A stretch of 64,000 nt of DNA from Megascapheus bottae (taxonomy: Eukaryota; Chordata; Mammalia; Rodentia; Geomyidae), in NCBI GenBank assembly GCA_024803745.1, contig JANJXV010000129.1, forward strand, positions 868,001 to 932,000, written 5' to 3'. Below the pieces are notes generated by a model, which worked only from the letters and a program-made list of their open reading frames with translations, was not told the DNA's origin and ran no database searches. Position 1 is the stretch's first letter. The number at the start of each line of letters is the position of its first letter. The position numbers and the translations under genes were made by a program. This document shows, in pieces, positions 38,648 to 50,297 of this stretch.

Positions 38648-40926
38648 GATGCCCACTCCCTCCACTCCTTTTTAACATAGTACTAGAATTCCTAGGCAGT
38701 GCAATATGGCAAGAAGCAAGCATAAAGGGGATCCAAGTAGGGAAAGAGGAAATAAAACTATCCCTCTTTGCAGATGACATGATTCTGTATTTAAAGAATC
38801 GTATAGACTCTACTCCCAAGCTCCTTGAGCTGATTCAAAGCTTTGGAAGGGTAGCAGGCCATAAAATCAACCCTCACAAATCAACTGCCTTACTTTCCGC
38901 CAACACTGAGAGGAACGAGGCAATAATCAGGAAAGAAAATCCTTTCACAATAGCCTCAAAGAAAATAAAGTACCTAGCAATTAGCTTAACTAAGAATGTA
39001 AAGGACCGTTTAGATGAAAACTTTAAAACCCTAAAAAAGGAAATTAAAGCAGAACTAAGGAAATGGAAAAACCTCCCATGCTCCTGGATTGGAAGAATCA
39101 ACATTGTGAAAATGACAATCTTGCCAAGGGCTATCTACAAATTCAATGCAATACCCATCAACATCCCAATGTCATTCTTTAAAGACATAGAAGAGGCAAT
39201 TCAAAATTTCATATGGAATAATAAAAGACCCCGTATAGCAAAAACACTTCTTAGCAGAAAGAACAGCGCTGGAGGAATTTCAATTCCAAACTTAAGGCTC
39301 TATTACAGAGCTATAATTCTCAAAACAGCTTGGTACTGGCACAAGAACAGGCCTGAAGTCCAATGGAGTAGAACTGCGGACCCAGATATTAAACCACAGA
39401 ACTATGGCCACCTAATCTTTGACCAGGGAGCCAAAAAAATAGAATGGAAGAAAGATAGCCTCTTCAACAAGTTGTGCTGGCAGAACTGGTTAAACACCTG
39501 CAGAAAACTAAAGTTGGATCCTTCTTTGTCACCTTGCACTAGAATTAACTCCAAATGGATCAAAGACCTGGAGGTAAAAGCTGACACACTGAAAAGTTTA
39601 CAGGAAGGAATAGGAGATACACTAGGCCTCTTTGGTACAGGTCGAAACTTTCTTAATAAGGACCAAGAATCACAACAAATCAGAGAAAGGCTGGATAAGT
39701 GGGACTGCATTAAACTGCAGAGCTTTTGTATGGCAACGGATATAGCTAGTAAATTAATCAGGAAGCCTACAGAGTGGGAGAAGATCTTCACCACCCAAAC
39801 AACGGAACAAGGCCTCATATCTAAAATATATCAACAACTCAAAAAATTGAATCACTCCAAAACTCACCTCCAAAGTAACACCCATCCCATTAAAAATGGG
39901 CCAAAGACTTAAGAGAGTCTTCTCTGAAGAAGAAACAAAATTGCCTATAGACACATGAAGAAATGCTCAACATCTCTGGTCATAAAAGAAATGCAAATCA
40001 AAACAACTCCAAGATTCCACCTAACTCCAGTTAGAATGGCCAGGATCAGGAAAATGAATGACAACAGATGCTGGAGGCGATGTGGCCAGGAGGGATCACT
40101 ACTACACTGTTGATGGGAGTAAAAACTCGTTCAACCACTATGGAAAGCAGTGCGGCAGTGCCTCAAAACGCTAAACATACAACTCCCCTATGGCCCACCA
40201 ATTCCACTACTTGGCATTTACCCAACAATCCAGAAACAAGGGCCTACTAAACCCACTAGCACAACAATGTTCATTGCAGCACTATTCACCATAGCAAAGA
40301 TATGGAACCAACCAAGATGTCCCTCAGTTGATGAGTGGATCAACAAGTTGTGGTATTTGTACACAATGGAATTCTATGCTGCTGTCAGAAAGAATGACAT
40401 CGCCCCATTTGTTAGGAAATGGAAAGACTTAGAACAAATCATATTAAGTGAAGTAAGCCAGACTCAAAGGAACTTAGTCTCAATGGTTTCCCTCATTCGT
40501 CATAATCAGTAGAAACCTTGGGCTCTACTAACAGAGATTGTCAATAGAGCAAAAGGCCATATATAAGGCCACATAATGTGAAGCTAATTGAAAGGACCTC
40601 CAGGATATTGACACAAAAGCCATATAATGAATGATTGTTGTCCTTAATGTACTATGTTGTCTCTCATCTCGTTTGCTGTTCCTTGGTTATCCCATATTGG
40701 TATAGTATCTCACTTTGTTATCTGATATATTGAATTTATTTGTATTTGGATATTTGAAATTTGATAGGGAAGGGGGGAAAACCAAGATGGGTGGGGGGTG
40801 TGGGGTTGGAGGGAAATGGGTACCAAGACATGTGAAAGGGTATCAATGTATGTGAATTAATGCACCTTCTATCTGGCAAATATCATCTAACCCTTTTACT
40901 AATTACAATAAAAAACTGAAAAAAAA
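38648..40926 (+). mobile_element. 5'-truncated L1, copy 2 (unrearranged)
   Basis: It enters ORF2 just before the FADD motif and stays open from 38779 to 39912 (377 codons of the post-motif region and connection). The 3' end of ORF2 follows after a frameshift near 39890 (stop 40510-40512), then the 3' UTR with its G-rich purine tract (40789-40814) and AATAAAAAAC at about 40908. It shares its 5' end with 13426 but lacks the endonuclease-region insert of that copy. Confidence 0.85.
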
Positions 40927-42318
40927 GAAAGTTGTAGTGTGTAGGGAGGATGATGGGTTCAAATACATTTCTTCTTAGAAACTTACCTCATCTGGTTGCC
41001 CTGGATTTTCCTGGCCTCCTTCTTAGAGAAAGTTCTGTTATACTGGATTTGTGGCTTGGCAATGATCTAGCATGTACATCTTCGAGTAAGACATCCACAA
41101 CTTCCATGCCTGAGACTCGAGTTTCCTGACCTTTGGCAACAGCACAGCAACATCTTTCTTCCTCCTGAGCCACAGGCCAAGTGAGCTGGCTTGAGCTGGT
41201 TGTTAGTTACAGTGGCTTGGTTACCAGGGTTCCATATTCTGTTCCATTGTGAGGGAGGCTGGGTCACTTTTCAGGGCCCAATGACCAAAGATCCTTGCTC
41301 ACAAAAGACCTCACCAAAGACATACTGGAGGCTGAATCTCTCCTCCAATATCACAATATACATGTGGATGTAGTAAACAGCACACCTTATTTGTCCAATC
41401 CCAATGTCTTCCACTAGGCCCAACTACAAGTCTGGTCTCAGGCTCAAGGAGCCTTTCTTAGGTAAGATCCAGACTTAAGGGTCAATATTGCCCTTATCCT
41501 TTACAAAACATTTGCTTCAGAGTGCCTTCTCTGCCTGCTTTTTGCCCCTTGTCGAATTTTTTCTTTGTTTTTCCTAGACTTGGGACTTGACGTCAGAGTG
41601 TGAACATTGTTCTTGGGCTTTCTTTAGGCTTTAGCTGTCCCACAGAGCCACAGCACCACTTGCAGCGTTTTCTATGTATGTGGTAATGAGGAATCAAACC
41701 TGAGTCTTTTTGCTTGGTAGCCAGTACTCTACCACTACGTCAAACACACAGGGCATCTTGCACATATTTTTGACGTCAATCTACTAGGATATTATTAGGT
41801 TTCTGTATCCTAATCATTTTTTTCCTGATGATTAGCTTTGCTGTCAAGTGTAAAAAATGCAAGAGGGAAAAACACAGAAGAATTAGTGAAATTAAAAAAA
41901 GCATTAGACACAGTTAAGTGTTCATTCTTTGTAGGAGAAAAGATATTTGGATATGATGATTATGATGATGATGATGATGATGATGATGACTTTATAATTA
42001 CTATGTCAGGGTTGAGAGTTTGGCATAGTGGTAGAGTGCTTGCCTAGCATCCATGAAGATCTGGGTTTGATTGCTCAGTATCACATAGATAGAAAATCTA
42101 GATGTGGCACTGTAGCTCAAGTGGCAGAGGGCTAGACTTGAGAAAACCCGAGGACAGTGCTCAGGCCCTGAATTCAAGCCCCAAGACTGGCAGAAAGATA
42201 AAAGAAAATAAAAATGCTTTTTATGAGCTAATTCACTCACAGCATTTGCTTCTGAAATCTCGCTTCTGCATCTTGTGAAATAGCCCTTTCCCTCAACGTA
42301 GACAAGAAAAACAGATCC
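40927..42318 (-). pseudogene. Inverted RALGDS-like first-exon piece E2
   Basis: Homologous to E1 and to the reverse complement of 1-1430. The exon ATG is at 41153-41151, followed by a short Cys-rich frame that stops at 41067. It contains an inverted ID-like SINE (41565-41750), a GAT repeat (41955-41990) and a plus ID-like SINE (42008-42190). The GAT run is longer here than in E1, E3 or E4. Confidence 0.7.
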
Positions 42319-42319
42319 A

Positions 42320-42876
42320 TCCCATGGTCCACTGTGAGGCCACTGGTTGGGCTAAGAGCTAGTCGTGCAGCAACACATAAGTTTTATTCTAATACTTTCC
42401 AAACTTTGTACTCAAATATGCTACCTACTTACCAACTTATGTCAGTTATCCTTATGCTATAACTTTTCTTCATTACTACAATATTCTTACACTCCTACGT
42501 TAATCCTCTTGCACCTCCCCTGACCGCTCTCATTCTTTTTTTCTATCTCTGGACCTCTGCTCGTCTTTCAACCCTTATACTGCACGGATCTACACTTGAT
42601 GGCTGTTGAGCAATATTGTATATGTAGGTGGTTAATTATTCTCTAGGCTCAGAGGGACTTAAAGACAATAGAGATTGGATTGAGAGGCTTATTGTTTTGG
42701 GTATAAATCGCTTATCAGTGGTTGTATTAGGCTGGTCTGTAAGTGCACAAAAAGAAAGAGTGATAATACCAATCAAAACTTGTGAACATCTAGTGTCTGC
42801 CAGCTACGGAGGTCTAGGTTGGTTATATCTGAAAAACTATAATCGTATTTAGTAGTAATCTTGCTCCCATTTTCAA
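42320..42876 (+). promoter_or_regulatory. L1 5' UTR (presumed internal promoter), array copy A
   Basis: The stretch between the end of RALGDS-like homology and ORF1. L1 5' UTRs carry an internal RNA polymerase II promoter; no specific factor site is claimed here. The same segment is at 17470-18018, 49742-50297 and 57164-57719. It lies head to head with the upstream side of each inverted exon piece. No monomer repeats of the mouse kind are visible. Confidence 0.5.
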
Positions 42877-44060
42877 ATGGGCAGAACAAGAAACTCAAGA
42901 AAAATGTCAAATCAAGAAACAACATCCCCCACCCAATGTAAACAGACAATGGAACAGTCACTGGCAAACCTAGAGGAGAGTCTTCCAATTGCTACACAAA
43001 TGCAATTGATAAACATCATTAATGAAAAATGTGAAAATATAAAGAAAGAGATAATGGAGGAAGCCATACCTGAACAAGAGGAAAGCAAAAACAAGGTGAT
43101 AAGTGAAAAAGAAGAAGCCATAAAGGAGGCCATAATAAAGGTTTTTCAAAGAAATATGGATGAATTCAAAGAATCCACAAATAAAAACGTGACCAAACTC
43201 CAGCAAATGTCCAAAGAAAATAAAGCTACTGAGCTAACCACTCAAAAGGAAATCAAGGAGATAAAGAAATCCATACATGATCTAAAACAAGGGATGCAAG
43301 GCATCAAAAGTGAGCAATTAGAAGCAAGGGAGATGAAAAATAAAGTAGATAGCTTTGATAGCAGGTTAGACATTGCAGAGGAGAGAATTTCCGTGGCTGA
43401 AGATAATTTAGGTATTATAAAGAACAGAAAATGATTCAATCCAAATCTAGGAAATATGAGAGAGCGCTTCAGGAGGTCCAAGATACAATTAGGAAGCCTA
43501 ATTTAAGGCTAGTTGGTATTGAGGAGGGCATGGAGAAAGAGGTCAATGGTATTGGAAATATACTTCAGGGAATCATCTCAGAGAATTTCCCAAATATCCA
43601 GAAGGGCAGGCCCATCCAGATACGAGAAGCTTTTAGAACCCCAAACAGACCTGACCAGAAAAGAACATCCCACCGCCACATTGTGATCCGAACTGGATCA
43701 ATAGAAACGAAAGGAAAGATCCTAAAGGCAGCCAGGGAAAAGGGATCAGTAACCTACAAAGGCAAACCAATCAGAATAACCCCAGATTTCTCAGCAGAGA
43801 CCATGCAAGCACGAAGTGACTGGAAGCATATATGTCATGCCCTTATATCAAATAACTACCAACCAAGAATACTGTAGCCAGCTAAGCTCTCATTCATAAC
43901 TGAGGGAAAAATAAAAACATTCCATTCCAGGGAAAAGCTGCAACAATATGTCGAAACAAAACCAACACTACAGAGAATTCTCAAAGATGCTCTATACATA
44001 GAAAACCAAAATAAATGCAATATAGGAAAAGAAATGGCACCTAAACAGCATACCATCTAA
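42877..44060 (+). pseudogene. L1 ORF1 (RNA-binding chaperone), array copy A, disrupted
   Basis: ORF1p coats L1 RNA as trimers. Codons 1-185 encode the charged coiled-coil part (many Lys/Glu/Ile, MGRTRNSRK start). The frame stops at 43432-43434, and the RNA-binding part reads in the next frame from ATG 43431 (ATGA overlap), with the typical PNLRLVGIEEG, REAFRTPNRPDQKR and KGKPIRITPDFSAETMQAR blocks. That frame stops at TAG 43875-43877, where the family has Tyr before Pro-Ala-Lys-Leu-Ser. The C-terminal region continues in frame to TAA 44058-44060. Both breaks recur in copies B and C. Confidence 0.88.
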
Positions 44061-44108
44061 GGACCACAAGAACTGTCAAGACACAGGCCCTACTAAAAGC
44101 TTTTTAAA

Positions 44109-47100
44109 ATGGTGGGAACTAATAAATATCTCTCAATCCTAACTCTCAATATCAATGGACTTAACTCTCTAATTAAACGGCATAGGTTGTCTAGTTGGAT
44201 CAAAAAGCAAGAGCCATCGTTCTGCTGACTTCAAGAGACACATCTTACCCAAAAACAATCATCTTTTGAAAGTGAGAGTTTGGAATAAACTCTATCAAGC
44301 TAACTGCCCCCATAAACAGGCTAGAGTTGCCATCCTCATATCAGATACAATAGACTTCAAACTAAAATTAGTAAGAAAAGACAAAGAAGGTTACTACATA
44401 CTACTAAAGGGATCTTTCCTCCCAGAAGACATAACAATCCTAAATATTTACACACCCAATCCCGGAGCTCCAAACTTCATCAAGCAAACTTTACTTACAC
44501 TGAAACCATACATAGATCGAAACACAGTGATTGTTGGTGAGTTTAACACACCACTCTCACCTATGGACAGATCAACAAGGCAAAAACTTAAAAGAGAAAC
44601 CTTAGAACTGAACAACTATATAGACCAACTAGATCTAACAGACATCTGCAGAATATTCCACCCAGTAACACCACAATATACGTTTTTCTCAGCAGCACAT
44701 GGAACATTTTCCAAAATAGACCACATCTTAGGCCATAAAGCAAACCTGGACAGATTCAGAAACACTGAAATTATTCCATGCACACTCTCAGACCATAAAG
44801 GCATGAAATTGGAGCTGAACACACATCTCCACCAAAGAAAACCCTGTAACTCATGGAGACTGAACCACACATTGTTGAATCAAAAACAATGGGTAATCGA
44901 AGAGATCAGAACAGATATCCAACTGTTTATGAAATTTAACAATAAGGAGCACACAAATATCAACTCCTTAGGGACACAACAAAGGCAGTACTCAGAGGAA
45001 AATTTATAGCGCAGAGTGCCTACAACAGCAAGTTGGAAAAATGGCAAACCAACTAGTTAATGTCTCACCTTAACCTCCTGGAAAAAGAGCAACAAACCAA
45101 CCCTAAACCCATTAGGAGAAAGCAAATTATTAAAATCAAAGCAGAATTAAATGATTTGGAATAAAAAAAACTATAGAAAGAATCAACAAAACAAGGAGTT
45201 GGTTCTTGAAAGAATTAACAAAATTGACAAGCCCTTAGCAAATCTTACCAAAAAAAGAAGAGAGCATATCGAAATAAACAAAATCGCAGATGAAAATGGT
45301 AATATCACGACAGAAATTACCAAGATCCAGAATATCATGAGGGAATACTTCTCAAACCTTTACGCCAACAAATTTGAGAATCTAGAAGAAATGGATGAAT
45401 TCCTAGACAATATTAACATACACACACTGAACCAAGAAGAGCTAACCCAACTCAACAGGCCTATTTCAAGCTCTGAAATAGAAATGGAAATTAGACAACT
45501 TCCACTTAAAAGGAGCCCAGGGCCAGATGGATTCACAGCTGAATTCTATAAGGTCTTCAAAGCAGCGCTCACACCAATACTCCTCAAGCTCTTCAACGAA
45601 ATTGAAAATGAAGGTTCTTTACTAAACTGATTCTGTGAAGCCAGTACATCCCTCATCCCCAAACCAGACAGAGATTCATCAAAGAAAGAGATCTATAGAC
45701 CCATTTCTTTGATGAACATCGATGCAAAACTTCTCAACAAAATACTGGCCAACCGTCTACAACAACTCATCAAAAAAAAATACACTATGATCAAACTGGA
45801 TACATCACAGGGAGGCAAAGCTGGTTCAACATACACAAATCAATTAATATAATTCAACACATCAACAGGAGCAGGGATAAAATCACATGATAGTCTCAAT
45901 AAATGCGGAAAAGGCATTTGACAAGATCCAAAACCCCTTTATGTAAAAAGATGTGGAGAAACTAGGAATCCATGGAACATTTCTCAATGTAATAAAGGCT
46001 GTGTATGAGAAACCCACTGCTAGAATTATACTTAATGGTGAAAATCTAAAGCCATTCCCTCTAAAATCAGGAACGAGACAAGGATGCCCACTCTCTCCAC
46101 TCCTTTTTAACATAGTACTAGAATTCCTAGGCAGTGCAATATGGCAAGAAGCAAGCATAAAGGGGATCCAAGTAGGGAAAGAGGAAATAAAACTATCCCT
46201 CTTTGCAGATGACATGATTCTGTAATTAAAGAATCGTATAGACTCTACTCCCAAGCTCCTTGAGCTGATTCAAAGCTTTGGAAGGGTAGCAGGCCATAAA
46301 ATCAACCCTCACAAATCAACTGCCTTACTTTCCGCCAACACTGAGAGGAACGAGGCAATAATCAGGAAAGAAAATCCTTTCACAATAGCCTCAAAGAAAA
46401 TAAAGTACCTAGCAATTAGCTTAACTAAGAATGTAAAGGACCGTTTAGATGAAAACTTTAAAACCCTAAAAAAGGAAATTAAAGCAGAACTAAGGAAATG
46501 GAAAAACCTCCCATGCTCCTGGATTGGAAGAATCAACATTGTGAAAATGACAATCTTGCCAAGGGCTATCTACAAATTCAATGCAATACCCATCAACATC
46601 CCAATGTCATTCTTTAAAGACATAGAAGAGGCAATTCAAAATTTCATATGGAATAATAAAAGACCCCGTATAGCAAAAACACTTCTTAGCAGAAAGAACA
46701 GCGCTGGAGGAATTTCAATTCCAAACTTAAGGCTCTATTACAGAGCTATAATTCTCAAAACAGCTTGGTACTGGCACAAGAACAGGCCTGAAGTCCAATG
46801 GAGTAGAACTGCGGACCCAGATATTAAACCACAGAACTATGGCCACCTAATCTTTGACCAGGGAGCCAAAAAAATAGAATGGAAGAAAGATAGCCTCTTC
46901 AACAAGTTGTGCTGGCAGAACTGGTTAAACACCTGCAGAAAACTAAAGTTGGATCCTTCTTTGTCACCTTGCACTAGAATTAACTCCAAATGGATCAAAG
47001 ACGTGGAGGTAAAAGCTGACACACTGAAAAGTTTACAGGAAGGAATAGGAGATACACTAGGCCTCCTTGGTACAGGTCGAAACTTTCTTAATAAGGACCA

Positions 47101-47950
47101 AGAATCACAACAAATCAGAGAAAGGCTGGATAAGTGGGACTGCATTAAACTGCAGAGCTTTTGTATGGCAACGGATATAGCTAGTAAACTAATCAGGAAG
47201 CCTACAGAGTGGGAGAAGATCTTCACCACCCAAACAACGGAACAAGGCCTCATATCTAAAATATATCAACAACTCAAAAAATTGAATCACTCCAAAACTA
47301 ACCTCCAAAGTAACACCCATCCCATTACAAAATGGGCCAAAGACTTAAAGAGAGTCTTCTCTGAAGAAGAAACAAAAATGGCCTATAGACACATGAAGAA
47401 ATGCTCAACATCTCTGGTCATAAAAGAAATGCAAATCAAAACAAGTCTAAGATTCTACCTAACTCCAGTTAGAATGGCCAGGATCAGGAAAACGAATGAC
47501 AACAGATGCTGGAGGGGATGTGGTCAGGAGGGATCACTACTACACTGTTGGTGGGAGTGCAAACTCGTTCAACCACTATGGAAAGCAGTGCGGCAGTGCC
47601 TCAAAACGCTAAACATACAACTCCCCTATGACCCACCAATTCCACTACTTGGCATTTACCCAACAATCCAGAAACAAGGGCCTACTAAACCCACTAGCAC
47701 AACAATGTTCATTGCATCACTATTCACCATAGCATAGATATGGAACCAAACCAGATGTCCCTCAGTTGATGAGTGGAACAACAAGTTGTGGTATTTGTAC
47801 ACAATGGAATTCTATGCTGCTGTCAGAAAGAATGACATCGCCCCATTTGTTAGGAAATGGAAAGACTTAGAACAAATCATATTAAGTGAAGTAAGCCAGA
47901 CTCAAAGGAACTTAGGCTCAGTGGTTTCCCTCATTCGTCATAATCAGTAG
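44109..47950 (+). pseudogene. L1 ORF2 (endonuclease / reverse transcriptase), array copy A, disrupted
   Basis: ORF2p nicks target DNA and reverse transcribes L1 RNA. The endonuclease starts MVGTNKYLSILTLNINGLN; a TGA at 44226 precedes LQETH, and a frameshift follows near 44255-44265. The endonuclease then reads to 45009 with GEFN (GAG at 44539, the family has Asp), KIDH and SDHKG. The reverse transcriptase has SPGPDGF, a stop at 45628, a frameshift in an A run near 45780, motif A changed to SINAEKAFDK (Asn codon 45902), a TAA after ...NPFM (45939-45947), TRQGCPLSP and FADD (46202-46213), and another TAA at 46223. From about 46541 the C-terminal part reads open to 47737, with the Cys/His knuckle [15 protein letters not shown]. 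It cannot make a working enzyme. Confidence 0.9.
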
Positions 47951-48363
47951 AAACCTTGGGCTCTACTAGCAGAGATTGTCAATAGAGCAAAAGGCCATAT
48001 ATAAGGCCATATAATGTGAAGCTAATTGAAAAGACCTCCAGGATATTGACACAAAAGCCATATAATGAATGATTGTTGTCCTTAATGTACTATGTTGTCT
48101 CTCATCTCGCTTGCTGTCCCTTGGTTATCCCATATTGGTATAGTATCTCACTTTGTTATCTGATATATTGAATTTATTTGTATTTGGATATTTGAAATTT
48201 GATAGGGAAAGGGGGAAAACCAAGATGGGTGGGGGGTGTGGGGTTGGAGGGAAATGGGTACCAAGACATGTGAAAGGGTATCAAAGTATGTGAAATAATG
48301 CACCTTCTATCTGGCAAATATGAGATAACCCTTTTACTAATTACAATAAAAAATGAAAAAAAA

Positions 48364-49740
48364 AGAAAGTTGTAGTGTGTGGGGAGGATGATGGGGTCAA
48401 ATACATTTCTTCTTAGAAATTTACCTCATCTGGTTGCCCTGGATTTTCCTGGCCATCTTCTTAGAGAAAGTTCTGTTATACACGGATTTGTGGCTTGGCA
48501 ATGATCTAGCATGTACATCTTCGAGTAAGACATCCACAACTTCCATGCCTGAGACTCGAGTTTCCTGACCTTTGGCAACAGCACAGCAACATCTTTTTTC
48601 CTCCTGAGCCACAGGCCAAGTGAGCTGGCTTGAGCTGGTTGTTAGTTACAGTGGCTTGGTTACCAGGGTTCCATATTCTGTTCCACTGTGAGGGAGGCAG
48701 GGTCACCTTTCAGGGCCCAATGACCAAACATCCTTGCTCACAAAAGACCTCACCAAAGACATACTGGAGGCTGAATCTCTCCTCCAGTCTCACAATATAC
48801 AAGTGGATGTAGTATACAGCACACCTTATTTGTCCAATCCCAATGTCTTCCACTAGGCCCAACTACCAGTCTGGTCTCAGGCTCAAGGAGCCTTTCTTAG
48901 GTAAGATCCAAACTTAAGGGTCAATATTGCCCTCATCCTTTACAAAACATTTGCTTCACAGTGCCTTCTCTGCCTGCATTTTGCCCCTTGTCGAATTTTT
49001 TTTGTTTTTGCTAGTCTTGGGACTTGACCTCAGAGTGTGAACATTGTTCTTGGGCTTTCTTTAGGCTTTAGCTGTCCCACCGAGCCACAGCACCACTTGC
49101 AGCGTTTTCTATGTATGTGGTAATGAGGAATCAAACCTGAGGCTTACTGCTTGGTAGCCAAGGACTCTCCCACTAGGTCAAACACACAGGGCATCTTGCA
49201 CATATTTTTGACGTCAATCTACTAGGATATTATTAGGTTTCTGTATCCTAATCAATTTTTTCCTGATGATTAGCTTTGCTGTCATGTGTAAAAAATGCAA
49301 GAGGGAAAAACACAGAAGAATTAGTGAAATTAAAAAAAAGCATTAGACACAGTTAAGTGTTCATTCTTTGTAGGAGAAAGGATATTTGGATATGATGATG
49401 ATGATGATGACTTTATAATTACTATGTCAGGGTTGAGAGTTTGGCATAGTGGTAGAGTGCTTGCCTAGCATCCATGAAGATCTGGGTTTGATTGCTCAGT
49501 ACCACATAGATAGAAAATCTAGATGTGGCACTGTGGCTCAAGTGGCAGAGGGCTAGACTTGAGAAAACCCGAGGACAGTGCTCAGGCCCTGAATTCAAGC
49601 CCCAAGACTGGCAGAAAGATAAAAGAGAATAAAAATGCTTTTTACGAGCTAATTCACTCACAGCATTTGCTTCTGAAATCTTCGCTTCTGCATCTTGTGA
49701 AATAGCCCTTTCCCTCAACGTAGACAAGAAAAACAGATCC
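48364..49740 (-). pseudogene. Inverted RALGDS-like first-exon piece E3
   Basis: Same layout as E2, with exon ATG at 48592-48590 and stop at 48506. It shares with E4 a small change ('tatacacggatttgtgg', where E1, E2 and E5 have 'tatactggatttgtgg'). Inverted SINE at 49005-49185, GAT run at 49395-49412 and plus-strand SINE at 49432-49612. Confidence 0.7.
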
Positions 49741-50297
49741 ATCCCATGGTCCACTGTGAGGCCACTGGTTGGGCTAAGAGCTAGTCGTGCAGCAACACAT
49801 AAGTTTTATTCTAATACTTTCCAAACTTTGTACTCAAATATGCTACCTACTTACCAACTTAGGTCAGTCATCCTCATGCTATAACTTTTCTTCATTACTA
49901 CAATATTCTTACACTCCTACGTTAATCCTCTTGCACCTCCTTGACCTCTCTCATTCTTTTTTTCTATCTCTGGACCTCTGCTCGTCTTTCAACCCTTATA
50001 CTGCACGGATCTACACTTGATGGCTGTTGAGCAATATTGTATATGTAGGTGGTTAATTATTCTCTAGGCTCAGAGGGACTTAAAGACAATAGAGATTGGA
50101 TTGAGAGGCTTATTGTTTTGGGTATAAATCGCTAATCAGTGGTTGTATTAGGCTGGTCTGTAAGTGCACAAAAAGAAAGAGTGATAATACCAATCAAAAC
50201 TTGTGAACATCTAGTGTCTGCCAGCTACAGAGGTCTAGGTTGGTTATATCTGAAAAACTATAATCGTATTTAGTAGTAAAATTGCTCCCATTTTCAA

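Larger units (their letters stand above)
26147..43390 (+). repeat. Second copy of the large direct duplication
   Basis: From 'accaggctagcacttacgcc' this block repeats 927-18533 in order and orientation: RALGDS-like exons, SINE bed, three L1 3' ends, truncated L1, inverted first-exon piece, L1 5' UTR and ORF1. The offset is 25224 at the start and drifts through indels, largest at the GA and CA tracts and in the truncated L1. Mismatches by eye are a few per hundred bases. The zinc-finger region lies between the two copies and is not repeated in the window. Confidence 0.92.
42320..48363 (+). mobile_element. Full-length L1, array copy A
   Basis: About 6.0 kb: 5' UTR 42320-42876, ORF1 42877-44060, spacer, ORF2 44109-47950, 3' UTR with G-rich purine tract (48226-48252) and AATAAAAAATG tail at about 48347. 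The 5' boundary is set where homology to the RALGDS-like exon region ends ('cagatccat'), so it is good to roughly 15 bases. The element is complete in layout but disabled in both ORFs. Confidence 0.9.

Noticed and set aside
40927..42318. Reading the 1.4 kb before each L1 as an extended L1 5' UTR
   Set aside because: It is homologous to the RALGDS-like region at 1-1430, where no L1 follows, and carries that gene's first exon. The L1 5' end is better placed at about 42320, which gives a normal 6.0 kb element.
44616..44870. Antisense open frames opposite the L1 endonuclease (also 52037, 59459) and opposite ORF1 (43242, 50663, 58085)
   Set aside because: Shadows of L1 coding sequence that recur only because the L1 copies recur.
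46837..47253. Conserved antisense open frame of about 138-146 codons opposite L1 ORF2 (also 39402, 54259, 61681)
   Set aside because: It mirrors the constrained ORF2 coding strand, and its sequence changes follow ORF2. It has no independent signal.
42877..47950. An active L1 in the window
   Set aside because: Every full-length copy has multiple stops and frame breaks in both ORFs.
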